Below the pieces are notes generated by a model, which was given only the letters and a program-made list of their open reading frames with translations, was not told the DNA's origin and ran no database searches. 64,000 nt of DNA from Cladorhizidae sp. MBARI D1340-BT2 (Eukaryota; Porifera; Demospongiae; Poecilosclerida; Cladorhizidae): positions 21,890,570 through 21,954,569 of the forward strand of contig JAQNBH010000010.1 of the NCBI GenBank assembly GCA_028752905.1, in the 5' to 3' direction. Both the position numbers and the translations under genes were made by a program. Below, in pieces: positions 12,557-23,000 of the stretch. Every line of letters starts with the position of its first letter. The first letter of the stretch is position 1.

Positions 12557-13750
12557 AAGAGTGCACTCATGCAGACCCTAACCTCTTAGATTACCCTTTA
12601 CCAATTTTAAAGGAAGCTTCTCGCACCCACTAGGAAACTGCAAACTAACACTCTCTTAAAGCAGCATCCCACAATAGGGTACTCATAATAACTCCAGAAC
12701 TAACCAATCATATATAACATAGGCACATGCATCATATGTAGCTGCCATGTTTTGTTGAAGGTTTGTGCTGTTAACTATTGTCACAACAGTAAGCTTCTGA
12801 TGAAATCTACTGGTCACTAACAAGACTTCTTTATTGCAGCTGCTTGCTGAGCTAGTTCAGCTTGACTCGATATCAAGCTAACACAAGCGTATTTATTGTA
12901 TTGATAACCTTTACCAATTATAGAACATGAGCTGTGTACTAGCATGCATGTAATAAACCACCAGATCCTGATCAGGTATAAATAACTTGTTTGTGTGGCT
13001 ATGCATGGTCTAGTGTATCTTCCAGGTCAGATGCCTTCCATTTTCCACATGTAGGCAGACTCTCGATATCTTCATTGTGGAGTTTGGCTGTCTCACTGGT
13101 AGTAGGAACTGCTGCAATGGGTGCTCCCAGCACAGACTTGAACAGGTGCCATCTTGTGAGCCATTATGCTCACAGATTCACACATATATTGTGACTGTAC
13201 ATGTTTCTTCATGTTCACTCTATATTGTTGACTACATGTTTCATATACTCTACTCATGTTCACTATTATAATTATATTGTTGACTACATGTTTCATATAC
13301 TCTACTCATGTCCACTATATATTGTTGACTACATGTTTCATATACTCTACTCATTTTCACTTGTGAGCATGTGCATTGCAATGCACTTATGAGTGGGCGG
13401 GCATGTTCTAATCAAGCATATACGATATACAGGAGCTTCATTCTAATCTAAAAGGCTACACCTCCCACATTAGGTCTTCCCAACCAGCTCCACCAGAATA
13501 ATAATGCCACACCTCCTGCATGATTCCTTGCTAGAGTAAATAGCATCGTAAACCATGCCCATCTCACACCTACTAGGATCCCATATACTACACCACACCC
13601 TTACAACCTTTAGCACCAACTCTTCCCTATTCACATCCACCACTGCCTGCACCCCCACACCTGTTAAGTGCGCATCCAGAACTTCACCGCAATGGATGGT
13701 ACTCGTCTGGTATGTGCCCTCAGACCCAGCCCAACAAAACAAAATAGTGT
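12557..13750. other. Outer right palindrome arm, no recognised gene
   Basis: Mirror of 1-1194, including the three-copy minisatellite (13206-13352). Homology to the left arm runs up to 13750. The window ends on the left side, so the true palindrome boundary cannot be fixed here. Confidence 0.5.
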
Positions 13751-14481
13751 CATGATTTGGTAAAGGGTCTGCTACATAACTAGCTCATCACAGCCAGAGT
13801 GTTTACCTTACTTCCCACCATCACTAGCCAGCCACATGGCTAATTTAATCACTGTTGTATTACATCAACAATGTACTATATATAGATGCAGAGGCTGGCG
13901 GGCTGCTGATCTGTTTCAACAGTACAAAGCAAATATCCATGAAAAGTAATTGTCACTTATGCAAGTTCTGACTGGAAATCTCAAAACTGAGATCTGAGTA
14001 CTGCAGTTTTGCCATAATTAATTTTGGTAATTTCCAAATTCTCGCCTGTGTTATCAAAAAAAATTGGCAACAAAAAATCCAAACAACAATTTCATGAGAA
14101 ATAACATACTAAAGTGTGTTCATATATATCATTTACATGTCTTTAATAGTTCAGTGTTCGGTTTAAATTCATAGCATTTTTGAGGAACATTGATAAAAGT
14201 GAATTTAATGTAGAAATTCCTAGTCTGTTTCTGTGCTTCATTTTGTTGCGACCAATTTGGCTGAATAAATGTTCGGTATCAGCATTGGGGTATATATAAC
14301 TAGAATGGCTTTTGCGAGTTTTGCCAATGTGCAGTAGCTATACAAGCAGCCTTTGATTTGGCTGATCAAGGGCGTAGGAAGCGGTGCGACCGGTGAGGCC
14401 ATGGCCCTACCACATTCTGAGAGAGTGGCCAAGGAATTGGTGGCAAAATCCAGGTGATCAATATTACCTAATGGCGTGGTG

Positions 14482-14519
14482 AACCCTTTACCTTCCAATG
14501 ATTGGGAAGGTAAAGGGTT
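14482..14519. other. Perfect 15-bp hairpin
   Basis: AACCCTTTACCTTCC at 14482-14496 is followed by an 8-base spacer and then its exact reverse complement GGAAGGTAAAGGGTT at 14505-14519. The stem contains the GGTAAAGGGT word that recurs elsewhere in the window. No poly-T or gene context shows what it does; it could be the core of a short foldback element. Confidence 0.8.
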
Positions 14520-14689
14520 GACTACTAGCCTGAGCCTAAAACATGCTCGCTAATAGTTTGGCAGCTAGCCTGCTGAAAGTCACTTAGTGTTAGCGAAGTC
14601 TTCATCGAGATGACATGTCACTCTCCAAGGACTTATTAACATTAAAGGATTCTCTTTAATATATCACCTTTTTGTTTTTGTTAGGGCCA

Positions 14690-14830
14690 GGAAATACCTC
14701 AATCTTTGTAAGCATCCCGCTCCCTACACTCCAGCTGCTTTAGCTTGGCAATGTAGAGGAACACTTTGATGCCTAGTCCAAATTAGAACCACGCTATTCT
14801 AATTTACCACTAGACCAACCCAGCCTACAG
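14690..14830 (-). mobile_element. Possible tRNA-derived SINE fragment
   Basis: The minus strand reads GGTTGGTCTAGTGGTAAATT (like a pol III A box) and, further on, GGTTCTAATTTGG (like a weak B box). The two boxes are closer than in a real tRNA, and part of the segment is itself an inverted repeat (ATTAGAA...TTCTAAT), so this is no intact tRNA gene. SINE identity is an inference. Confidence 0.25.
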
Positions 14831-15448
14831 TATTCCTGTAGCTACAATTTGAGAGCGAGTTAAATAGCTTTAATTACAAACAAGGCACAAACGAGGTGTG
14901 CCGCCTTTTAATTGAACAACAATGCAACTACTCTCAGTTCTCAAAAGTCCTAATCACACATAAATCTATCAAAGTTCTTCTTCTTTCTCACTCGTCTCTC
15001 TTTCTCTCTCTTCACATCATCCGGTGTCCGTAATCTCCCCCAAAATGACCATATTTGGTATTCTGGGGTGGCCTTCCAGCATGATTCTCTGACCAATCAG
15101 CATCCTTCTCCCCAGTTAACTTGACCGAGCCATTTAGCAACCTGTGTGGTTCATCAATGTTCGAGACACTTCCGCTGGCCTGTAGATCTGACGACCCGTG
15201 TGGTTCTCTCTCAGTCAGGGTCGAGTCTGTGGAGATCCCTGACAGTCTTCATCATGGCAAATCTATGAGGTATTTCCCTCTGGCGCTAAAATCAAAAGAC
15301 GCATTTATAAGGAATCCTTTAAAGTATTTGATGTCAGCTAAAAGTAACCGTACATACTTTATCAATATCTTTACATGACTACTTTAAACATTTTTTCTAA
15401 CATATCTTCTCATTTTACATTAAAAAAGAGGCACACATAGAATTCAAT

Positions 15449-16230
15449 ACTGTGTAGCTACACTTGTTGTTTTGTTATTAGAGTAGGCCACTCGATAGAG
15501 GACGAGTAAAGCCTCCATGGTAAAAGTTGCATAGGAGTCCTCCACCAATGAAAACCAGAGTAGAACATGATTTTCATTAAATCAATTGAGTGGTCACTTG
15601 TTATGCTTATAATTCAGCACACGAACTAGATAATTGCATATGGCAATTGATACCTGTGATCTTTTCCTCCCAATCAAAAAACATAATTATTAGTCTTGTA
15701 GCTCTTGCATTGGAAAAGTTGGAGTCTTCTAGAACTGAAATTATTATGAATTAACTATTTTAACCATGGAAAAGAACAGCGATGGTTGAAGGTGAATTTC
15801 ATTTTTTTCTAAGTCTCCTGATTTACTTCCATAATAAAGGATTTGAAGGCATGCTCAAGAGTTTCGGGAACTAACAGCAACCAAAACCTCCAATTAGACC
15901 ACTGAGAAGCTGCCGATTTTTTTTTTGTGGAGCGTGGGCGGGTGCCGTTCAAGCATCTGCAAATTTATAGTTGGTAAAACTAATAGAGGAAGTGCTAGTG
16001 CATATGTGTATACAGAAGCCCTTTCATCCAGAGCTCACTTAGGGTCTCATTCAAGCCAACTACTACAGAATTTTTACTATACTGTAAGGTAATACTCCTA
16101 TCATTAGACAACATTGCAATGCAGCTCCAAGTCTTACCAGCTTCTGTTAAAAAATATCAAGATGACTTTGCCTAAACTTCCTTCCTTCACAATCATGTGT
16201 TTAATGCTACATGTGGCAACTACTTTACAC
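15449..16230 (+). repeat. Left inverted repeat of a 12-kb composite structure
   Basis: It starts ACTGTGTAGCTACACTTGTT and is the reverse complement of 26806-27489 over nearly its whole length. Landmarks shared by both copies are the GAGTAGGCCACTCGATAGAG region, TAGATAATTGCATATGGCAA and ATGACTTTGCCTAAACTTCC. The left copy has about 130 extra bases (around 15985-16115) missing from the right copy, and the two have diverged by point changes. No clear flanking target-site duplication is visible. Open frames such as 16114-16305 are mirrored on the other side but are too short and stop-rich to call genes. Confidence 0.88.
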
Positions 16231-16950
16231 ATCCAGAAGTTTCAATTATCCAAACAGGTCCAAGTAGAGTTTAGAAAGGAAAGAACTTCTATGGAGCAAG
16301 GTTAAATATAATTATTTGCACAATTTTCGTACAAACAGCTGTAATTGAAACTACATGTGGCTTGATGGGTGTTTTCAGTCCAGCATCTCATGCGTCAGAT
16401 TTAATCCACTTTTCTCATCACTTTCCACTTATACAGGGAGAATTGTTAGTCGTTGATGGCAACACAGAAGCGAGCTCATGCGTGTCAATGGCATCTCTAA
16501 CCAACTACATGTAGGTGAAAAAGAAGCAGAATCCGAACAATTCACGGAGTTAGTATCCTCAAGGAGGAGCTACCTATGCACACAGAGTTGGATGGAGTAT
16601 TGCAAGGGAGTTTTTCAAGCTGCAAGCATTGTATCACTAATTTCAGGGAGAACATACGCAATATTCAGTACGTACAAATCAATAACTAAAGACGTGGATA
16701 TTGTCTGTGAGTGTCTCGGTCAGCCTTAGCTCCATATGATCATCGACAGGGACTTCAACACATAATGGAGCAGTCGATTTAAGAGTGTATTGGTCCGGTA
16801 GTGCATGGTGCTGGTTTGATCTATTGGAGGCAGAGCGACAGAGATGAGGAACATGATAGACATTGGCATTGGAAGCAGATAGAGAAATGTTCACCATCAC
16901 AGAATGTTTCTTGTGATGATGGAAAAGTGAATGGCAACCTAGTACACCTG
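16231..16950. other. Unassigned sequence inside the composite structure
   Basis: No coding exon or repeat recognised. Open frames at 16478-16729 (+) and 16679-16957 (-) overlap each other and show no domain. Confidence 0.4.
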
Positions 16951-18225
16951 GCATCACCTGCCATGCCTGGCCTCACCTGCTCACCTAGTCTGCCTGGCCT
17001 CACCTGCTCTGCCTGGCCTCACCTTGCATGGCCTCACCTGCTATGTCTGGCCTCACCTGCTATGTCTGGCCTCACCTTCTCTGCCTGACCTCACCTGCTA
17101 TGCCTGGCCTCACCTGCTCTGCCTGGCCTCACTTGCTATGCCTGGCCTCACCTGCTATGTCTGGCCTCACCTGCTATGCATGGCCTCACCTGCTATGCCT
17201 GGCCTCACCTTCTCTGCCTGACCTAACCTGCTATGCCTGGCCTCACCTGCTATGCCTGACCTCACCTGCTCTGCCTGGCCTCACCTGCTATGCCTGGCCT
17301 CACCTGCTATGTCTGGCCTCACCTGCTATGCATGGCCTCACCTGCTATGCCTGGCCTCACCTTCTCTGCCTGTCTTCACCTGCTATGCCTGGCCTTACCT
17401 GCTATGCCTGACCTCACCTTCTATGCCTGACCTCACCTGCTATGCTTGACCTCACCTTCTATGCCTGAACTCACCTGCTATGCTTGATCTCACCTGCTAT
17501 GCTTGACCTCACCTGCTCTGCCTGGCCTCACCTGCTCTGCCTGGCCTCACCTGCTATGCCTGACCTCACCTGCTATGCCTGGCCTCACCTGCTCTGCCTG
17601 GCCTCACCTTGCATGGCCTCACCTGCTATGCCTGACCTCACCTGCTATGTCTGGCCTCACCTTCTCTGCCTTGCTATGCCTCACCTGCTATGCCTGACCT
17701 CACCTGCTATGCCTGGCCTCACCTGCTATGCCTGACCTCACCTTCTATGCCTGACCTCACCTGCTATGCTTGACCTCACCTTCTATGCCTGACCTCACCT
17801 GCTATGCTTGACCTCACCTGCTATGCTTGACCTCAACTGCTCTGCCTGGCCTCACCTGCTCTGCCTGGCCTCACCTGCTCTGCCTGGCCTCACCTGCTAT
17901 GCCTGACCTCACCTGCTATGCCTGGCCTCACCTGCTCTGTCTGGCCTCACCTTGCATAGCCTCACCTGCTATGCCTGACCTCACCTGCTATGTCTGGCCT
18001 CACCTTCTCTGCCTTGCTATGCCTCATCTGCTATGCCTGACCTCACCTTCTCTGCCTGGCCTCACCTGCTATGCCTGACCTCACCTGCTATGCCTGGCCT
18101 CACCTGCTCTGCCTGGCCTCACCTGCTATGCCTGACCTCACCTTGCATGGCCTCACCTGCTATGCCTGTCCTCACCTGCTATGCCTGACCTCACCTGCTA
18201 TGCCTGACCTCACCTGCTATGCCTG
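16951..18225. repeat. 19-bp minisatellite, about 65 units
   Basis: The unit is close to CTCACCTGCTATGCCTGGC, with common variants CTATG/CTCTG and CCTGGC/CCTGAC and occasional shortened units containing TTGCATGG. Almost every unit carries CACCTG, an E-box type hexamer. Block-wise repetition occurs (for example 17510-17700 resembles 17830-18040), showing higher-order duplication. The open frames of 60-127 codons here are periodic by-products. Confidence 0.95.
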
Positions 18226-18960
18226 GGTGTATGGTGAAATGTAACCTCCTTAAGATGTTTTGTTCTGTGCAGAGTGACTAGACGGACAGAGATACTGTAC
18301 GTCATACTAGTGTCTTAAGAAAGTGTACAGTTAGTAATTATGTTCTTATTTTGTTTTTGTAGGTTTTGTTGCAATTTTAACTTGAATTGTTGTTAGTGTC
18401 AACCGATTAGTGTCAACTGATTGACTACCTTAATTGCCTACAGACACAACATGGACATTGGCAAGATAATAATAGATATGAACCATAACTGTAAGTTTTG
18501 CCTGCACACGGCCATATGTAGTAGACAGCTCTATCACAATCATATTTATGGTTTGATAGTAGAAGCAAGAAAGACAAAGGGGGAAAATGACTCAATCACA
18601 TTTTCTCTCATGGACGGTCTCTCCCTGGCTTTTGCAGCTGCATCTGGAAGCCTTCTCTGGAGGAAAGCTAAACAGGTGCCTTAGCTTATCTGCAATCACT
18701 CTTGAGAAAGGAGTCACCCCTGGATAGGGTAATGTTATTGTAGATATCAGAGCAACGAGCTGTACATTTTGTTTCCTTCAGTGGACTAATATTTAGCACC
18801 AAATTGCAGATTATTGTAAATGCATTCTAATGATATGTTCTTGAAATATAATTGAAGCTGTAAATGTTGTCAAAAAGTGATGACAGTCAGCGGTGCTCTC
18901 CTTTGTTATTGTTTTTGTCTGTGTATCACATGTCATTTACTTTAACTGATGGTTATTTTC
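18226..18960. other. Unassigned sequence
   Basis: The 87-codon open frame at 18421-18684 (+) has no domain I recognise. No other signals seen. Confidence 0.4.
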
Positions 18961-18964
18961 ACAT

Positions 18965-19490
18965 GCAGAGGATCACTTTAGTGGGTGCCTTAGGAGCACT
19001 TTAGTGGTGGTCACAGTACCACCCTAGTGGGGTCATAGGAGCACTTTAGTGGTGGTCATAAGTACCACTCTAGTGGGGTCATAGGAGCACTTTAGTGGTG
19101 GTCATAGGACCACTTTAGCGGGGGTCATAGGAGCAATTTAGTGGGATCACTGGACATTTTAGTGGTGGTCACAGGAGCACTTTAGTGGTGATCATAGGAC
19201 CACTTTAGCAGAATCACTGGACACTTTATTGGGGGTCATAGGAGCACTTTAGTGGGTCACTGGACACTTTGTCATAGGACAACTTAGTGGGGGTTGCAGG
19301 TCCACTTTAATGGATTCGCAAGATCACTTTAATTGGTGTCACAGGACCACTTTAGTGGGGGTCACTGGACACTTTAGTGTGGTTCATAGGAGCACTTTAG
19401 TGGTGTAGGACACTTTAGTGTGAGTCCCATGACCAGTTTTATTGGGGTCAACTGGCCACTTTAGCGGGGGCTCACAGGACCACTTTGTGC
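18965..19490. repeat. Degenerate minisatellite, about 22-28 bp unit
   Basis: Units vary around GGAGCACTTTAGTGGTGGTC plus ATA or ACA, with the alternatives GGACCACTTTAG and GGACACTTTAG. It is much more diverged than the other arrays in the window, suggesting an old, inactive array. Confidence 0.85.
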
Positions 19491-19597
19491 AAGTATGTAG
19501 TCAGCACTTTTCCGCCTCTTTATTTCAATAATTGCTAAAATGTATCAGGGAGTGCATCCATAGGACCAGGAACATAGTGTCTTGCCTCTTCTTCCAG

Positions 19598-19800
19598 GTG
19601 AAATGGAATCATACTTATGAGATTTCTAAAAGGTATTTGACCACCTGGGCTCATTTCGGTTCTTCTTCAAGACTGACGACTGAGATTATGGAGTGGTGAA
19701 GGAAGAAATTACATCTGATGCCAGGGCTAGGGCTAGGGCTAGGGCTAGTGATCAGATTCTATCCACATGGAAAGAATCTGAGTGTCAGAGAAAGGGCAAC
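19598..19800 (+). pseudogene. Decayed DIX-domain exon (copy of the last exon of the Dixin-like gene)
   Basis: A splice-acceptor-like CTTGCCTCTTCTTCCAG is followed by sequence alignable along its length to the last exon of the Dixin-like gene at 37444-37255 (minus strand). The readable frame gives GSFRFFFKTDD, an in-frame TGA (19681-19683), then DYGVVKEEITSDA and finally SDQILSTWKE, matching the intact exon's GSFRFYFKTEDPD, GVVKEEIRSDD and QFLPMWKGK. A (GGGCTA)n run of about 24 bp is inserted in frame after TSDA, and about a dozen bases are missing after TWKE. DIX domains polymerise head to tail in Wnt signalling; this copy cannot encode one. It sits on the plus strand between a minisatellite and the Ty3/gypsy element. 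Confidence 0.85.
19724..19748 (+). repeat. (GGGCTA)n telomere-like short repeat
   Basis: Four tandem GGGCTA hexamers, one base different from the animal telomere repeat. It lies inside the DIX pseudo-exon and keeps the reading frame. Such short runs could arise at a repaired break or by slippage; which one cannot be told here. Confidence 0.85.
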
Positions 19801-19809
19801 ATTCGAAGG

Positions 19810-20003
19810 ATAGCGCTGTACGCATTTGCCACTCAGACTGAACTGGATATAGAACGATGTTCATAGAATAGCAATGCATGGACAAGTGAGGAATGTGTAG
19901 AGAGCATGCGCTAGGTAAGGGGTCGTCGAGTTAGTAAGGGCGTGTATAGCATGAGAATACATCAATATGAGTTAGGCTGGTTCCATAGTTCTCTATCCCC
20001 CCC
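19810..20003 (-). mobile_element. Possible polypurine tract and 3' LTR remnant of the Ty3/gypsy element
   Basis: On the minus strand the pol stop codon lies in GGGGGGGATAGAGAA (20003-19989), a purine run where the plus-strand primer of an LTR retrotransposon would be expected. The following ~180 bases up to the DIX pseudo-exon are single-copy in this window. No second copy exists on the gag side, so an LTR cannot be demonstrated. Confidence 0.3.
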
Positions 20004-23000
20004 AAGCAGAGGCTAGGGCTCTGGTGATTAGTTTCTCTGTTTGTAGCCAAGCCTGTCGATTGGCTTTGGGCCTCTTTTGCTCCTGCGTGGTACAGGAGTG
20101 GCTTCCCGGGGGGGGGGGGGTTGGTGGGAGGGCCAGGCTGCGTTGTGGCAGTGGAGTGGGTCTGGCTGGTGTTTTGGCCACCGATGCATAGGTCGGCTGG
20201 GGTTGGGTCTTTGGTGGAGCCGAAGCTGGGGGTGGTAGTGGCGCCGGTTGTTGCGGATGAGGCGGACTTGCTGGACGTGGCAGTGGGCGAGGATGGTGAT
20301 CGTTGTGACTCGAGTCTGCAGTCGGTGGGGTCGTCGCGGTACTGGTCGGTGGCTGCGTAGGGGCTGGTTGCCGATCCTGTGTAGTGACGGGGGTTGGGGT
20401 GGTTGATCTGGTCGGTTGTCGAGTGACTGTGAACGGGTTGGGCGAGGTGGTGAAAGGATTAAATCGCCTGAGGTAGCGTCTGTTCCGTGTCGTCAGCCGT
20501 CCAGAGCCGTCGGTCCGTACTGCGTACTGGTGATATTGCAGTACTTCCACGACCGTGCCAGACTTGTCCCACTTCGTTGGGTGACGTCCAGTCTGATTTT
20601 GGATCATGACTGTGTCACCACAACGGAGTGGGGACAGACCTTGGGTGTGTTCGTTCCATCTGGCACGGCCGGTGACCTGGCGTCTGGACAGCGCACGTTC
20701 ACGGAGGTCCAGTCTCGATGTCCAGTCCTGGTGCGGGCGGTAGGTGGCAGGGAGTCCAGGGAGGAGGTCTCTGGTGGCCCTTCCAAAGAGGCATTGTGCC
20801 GGGGGCATGCCAGTGTCGGAGCTTGGTCCGTTTCGGTACTGTAGAAGCGCCAAGTGAAAGTCGTCTGATAGGGTGCCGCCTGGGCCTGTGTTGCCGGCGA
20901 TCAGCCTCTTGGTGGTCTTCACCGCTGTCTCAGCCCGGCAATTTGCGTGGGGGTTGTAGGCGGAGGACGTTCTATGGTGTACACTCCATGAGGATAGGAA
21001 GTCCCTGGTGGTGTGGGAGGCAAACTCTGGGCCGCCATCAGAGGTGATGCTCTCTGGAATGCCATAGGTGGCAAAAGTATCTCGTAGGACTTGGCAGAGG
21101 CCCTCTGCTCCGTTCGTGGATCTGGTGACGACCGGCCAGTTTGAGTACCGATCCACCAGCACGAGATACGCGAACCCTCCGTGGTGGAAGTAGTCCGCGC
21201 ACATGTGCTGGAAGGGGTACTGAGGGTCGGCCGGTGTCGTTGATGGCATGGCAGGTTGGGACGGGGCGTTACCGTTGCAGGTGGCACAGTGTTGCCTGGT
21301 TGCGGTGATTTCCTTAGACATACCTGGCCAGTAGAGTGATGTCTGTGCCCTTTCATACATGCTGGTTGTGCCTTGGTGAGCGGCATGGAGGGCGTCGAGG
21401 CATCTTTGGCGGAGTGCGAGTGGGATGATGATCCTTTCACCTTTCACGAGGACGCCGTCCACATTTGTGATTGTATCAAGAATGGGGAAGTATTCCCTAA
21501 TGATGGCAGGCATGTGGTGCCTTGCCTCGGGTGGACCGCCTTCGATGACTTCGGATAGCAGTCGTAGTGCCGGATCAGCTACTGTGGCGACTTGGAGGGT
21601 TTCCCATGTGATGGGTATGTGATGGACGGCGGCACACAGGGCAGTGGCGAGTTCGTCAGCGTCCTCTGATGTGGTGGAGAGCGACGCGACGTGGCATTTC
21701 GGGATGCCTGATGGGTTCATCCTGGATGTGTCCGAGTGGTTGTCATCCTGGAGGTAGAGCTTCGCTGGAAGGCGGTCGCCAGATGGATGGCGGGACAGAG
21801 CGTCACTCGTGTGGTTCCGTATCCCAGGAATGTATATCATCTGGAACCTGTAAGGCAGTGTCTTTTCCTTCAGGTTTCTGAGGCGGGTGTTATGGATGTC
21901 CTCGAGTGAGCGATCCCCAAAGATTTTGAGTAGTGGCTTGTGGTCCACTGCAATCTGGAGATCACTGCACCCGAGGACGAAGTGACGTGCTTTCTCGAGG
22001 GCGTCTGCCACTGCGAGGGCCTCCCCCTCGATGGGGGCATACCTGGACTCAGCGGAGTGCGTGAACCTCGCGCCGACCAGCACCACTTTCCATCCCTCCT
22101 GGCAACAGAGGATCTCGCGGGATGGGCACTGGCAGTGTTTTTGAAATAGCCAGTACCCAATCCCGTCTTTGCTCCAATCTGTCGCCAGGCATGTGGGTCG
22201 ACTCTTGTCGTAGATGGTAACTCCTTCAGCAATCTTTTGGCATATGGTGGTCTTGGAGAGGTCGAACGCGCGTTGTGTCTGCTCGTTCCATAGGAATGGG
22301 TTGGTGGGCTTCAAGAGGTCCCAGAACGGCTGCATTGTTGGGGCCATCGAGAAGGCGTACGCGACCTGGTTGACTAAGCCAAACCAGGCGCGTACGTCTG
22401 TGATGTTCTTGGGTGTAGGGAAGCCGGTGAAGGCCTCCAGGTACTTCTGTGATGGTCTTACTTCAGATGGGGTGATGGTGAACCCGGCAAATTCCACCTC
22501 GTCCTGCGCAAAGTGGAACCTGCGCGGGATCAGTGTTATCACGTTCCGTGCGCAGATGTCTAACCATTCTGTGGCCTGGTGGTATGCTTCTTCGATAGAC
22601 TCGCTCCAAATGAGGGCATCGTCGATACACTTCGTTTTTCGGCTAATGTGAGATACAATCGCATCGTACCGTGCCGTGTAGGCGTCCCCTGAGGCGATGT
22701 ATCCCTGTGGGGCGGAGCAGTAGCGGTATCTGCCCCAGGGGGTAATAAAGGTGGTGAAATGCCGGTCTGCTGGTGAGAGGGCTACCGAGTGGTAGCCATT
22801 CCAGGCGTCAAAGATGGTTTTCTTCGTGTTGCCTCTGGCCTGGTGGAAAGGGGAGGCGCAATGGTGTGTCTCTCTTGTGGCATGTTTGTTCAACTCCTGG
22901 AAGTTGATGGTCCGCCTCAGGGACCCGTCCTTTTTGGTGCATATCACCATGCGGTGGCACCAAGTGTCCGGGGTCCCTAAGGGGAACTTCTCCAAAACTC

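Larger units (their letters stand above)
1..13750. repeat. Giant palindrome (inverted repeat), about 13.75 kb
   Basis: The first bases read as the reverse complement of the bases ending at 13750, and paired positions sum to about 13751-13753 along the arms (for example 9/13742, 550/13201, 1822/11929, 4351/9402). Arms match closely from 1 to about 5176 and from about 8590 to 13750. The middle, about 5180-8590, is the same satellite but rearranged, so the pairing breaks down there. The arms are not identical: scattered substitutions occur, for instance near positions 68, 83 and 142 and their mirrors. Two copies that have diverged slightly argue against a simple chimeric-read artefact. The left arm starts at the window edge, so the palindrome may extend further left. 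Outer arms (1-1782, 11973-13750) are non-satellite; the interior is satellite DNA. Origin unknown: a foldback-type element or a segmental inverted duplication. Confidence 0.95.
13751..15448. other. Mostly single-copy spacer between two inverted-repeat structures
   Basis: I see no supportable coding exon in this 1.7 kb. It contains a strong hairpin (14482-14519) and a possible tRNA-derived SINE (about 14690-14830). The open frames at 14238-14498 (-) and 15121-15378 (+) have no recognisable domain. A CT-rich run lies at about 14980-15010. Confidence 0.5.

Noticed and set aside
16801..18078. Series of 60-127 codon frames rich in Cys, Leu, Pro, His
   Set aside because: Periodic translation of the 19-bp minisatellite.
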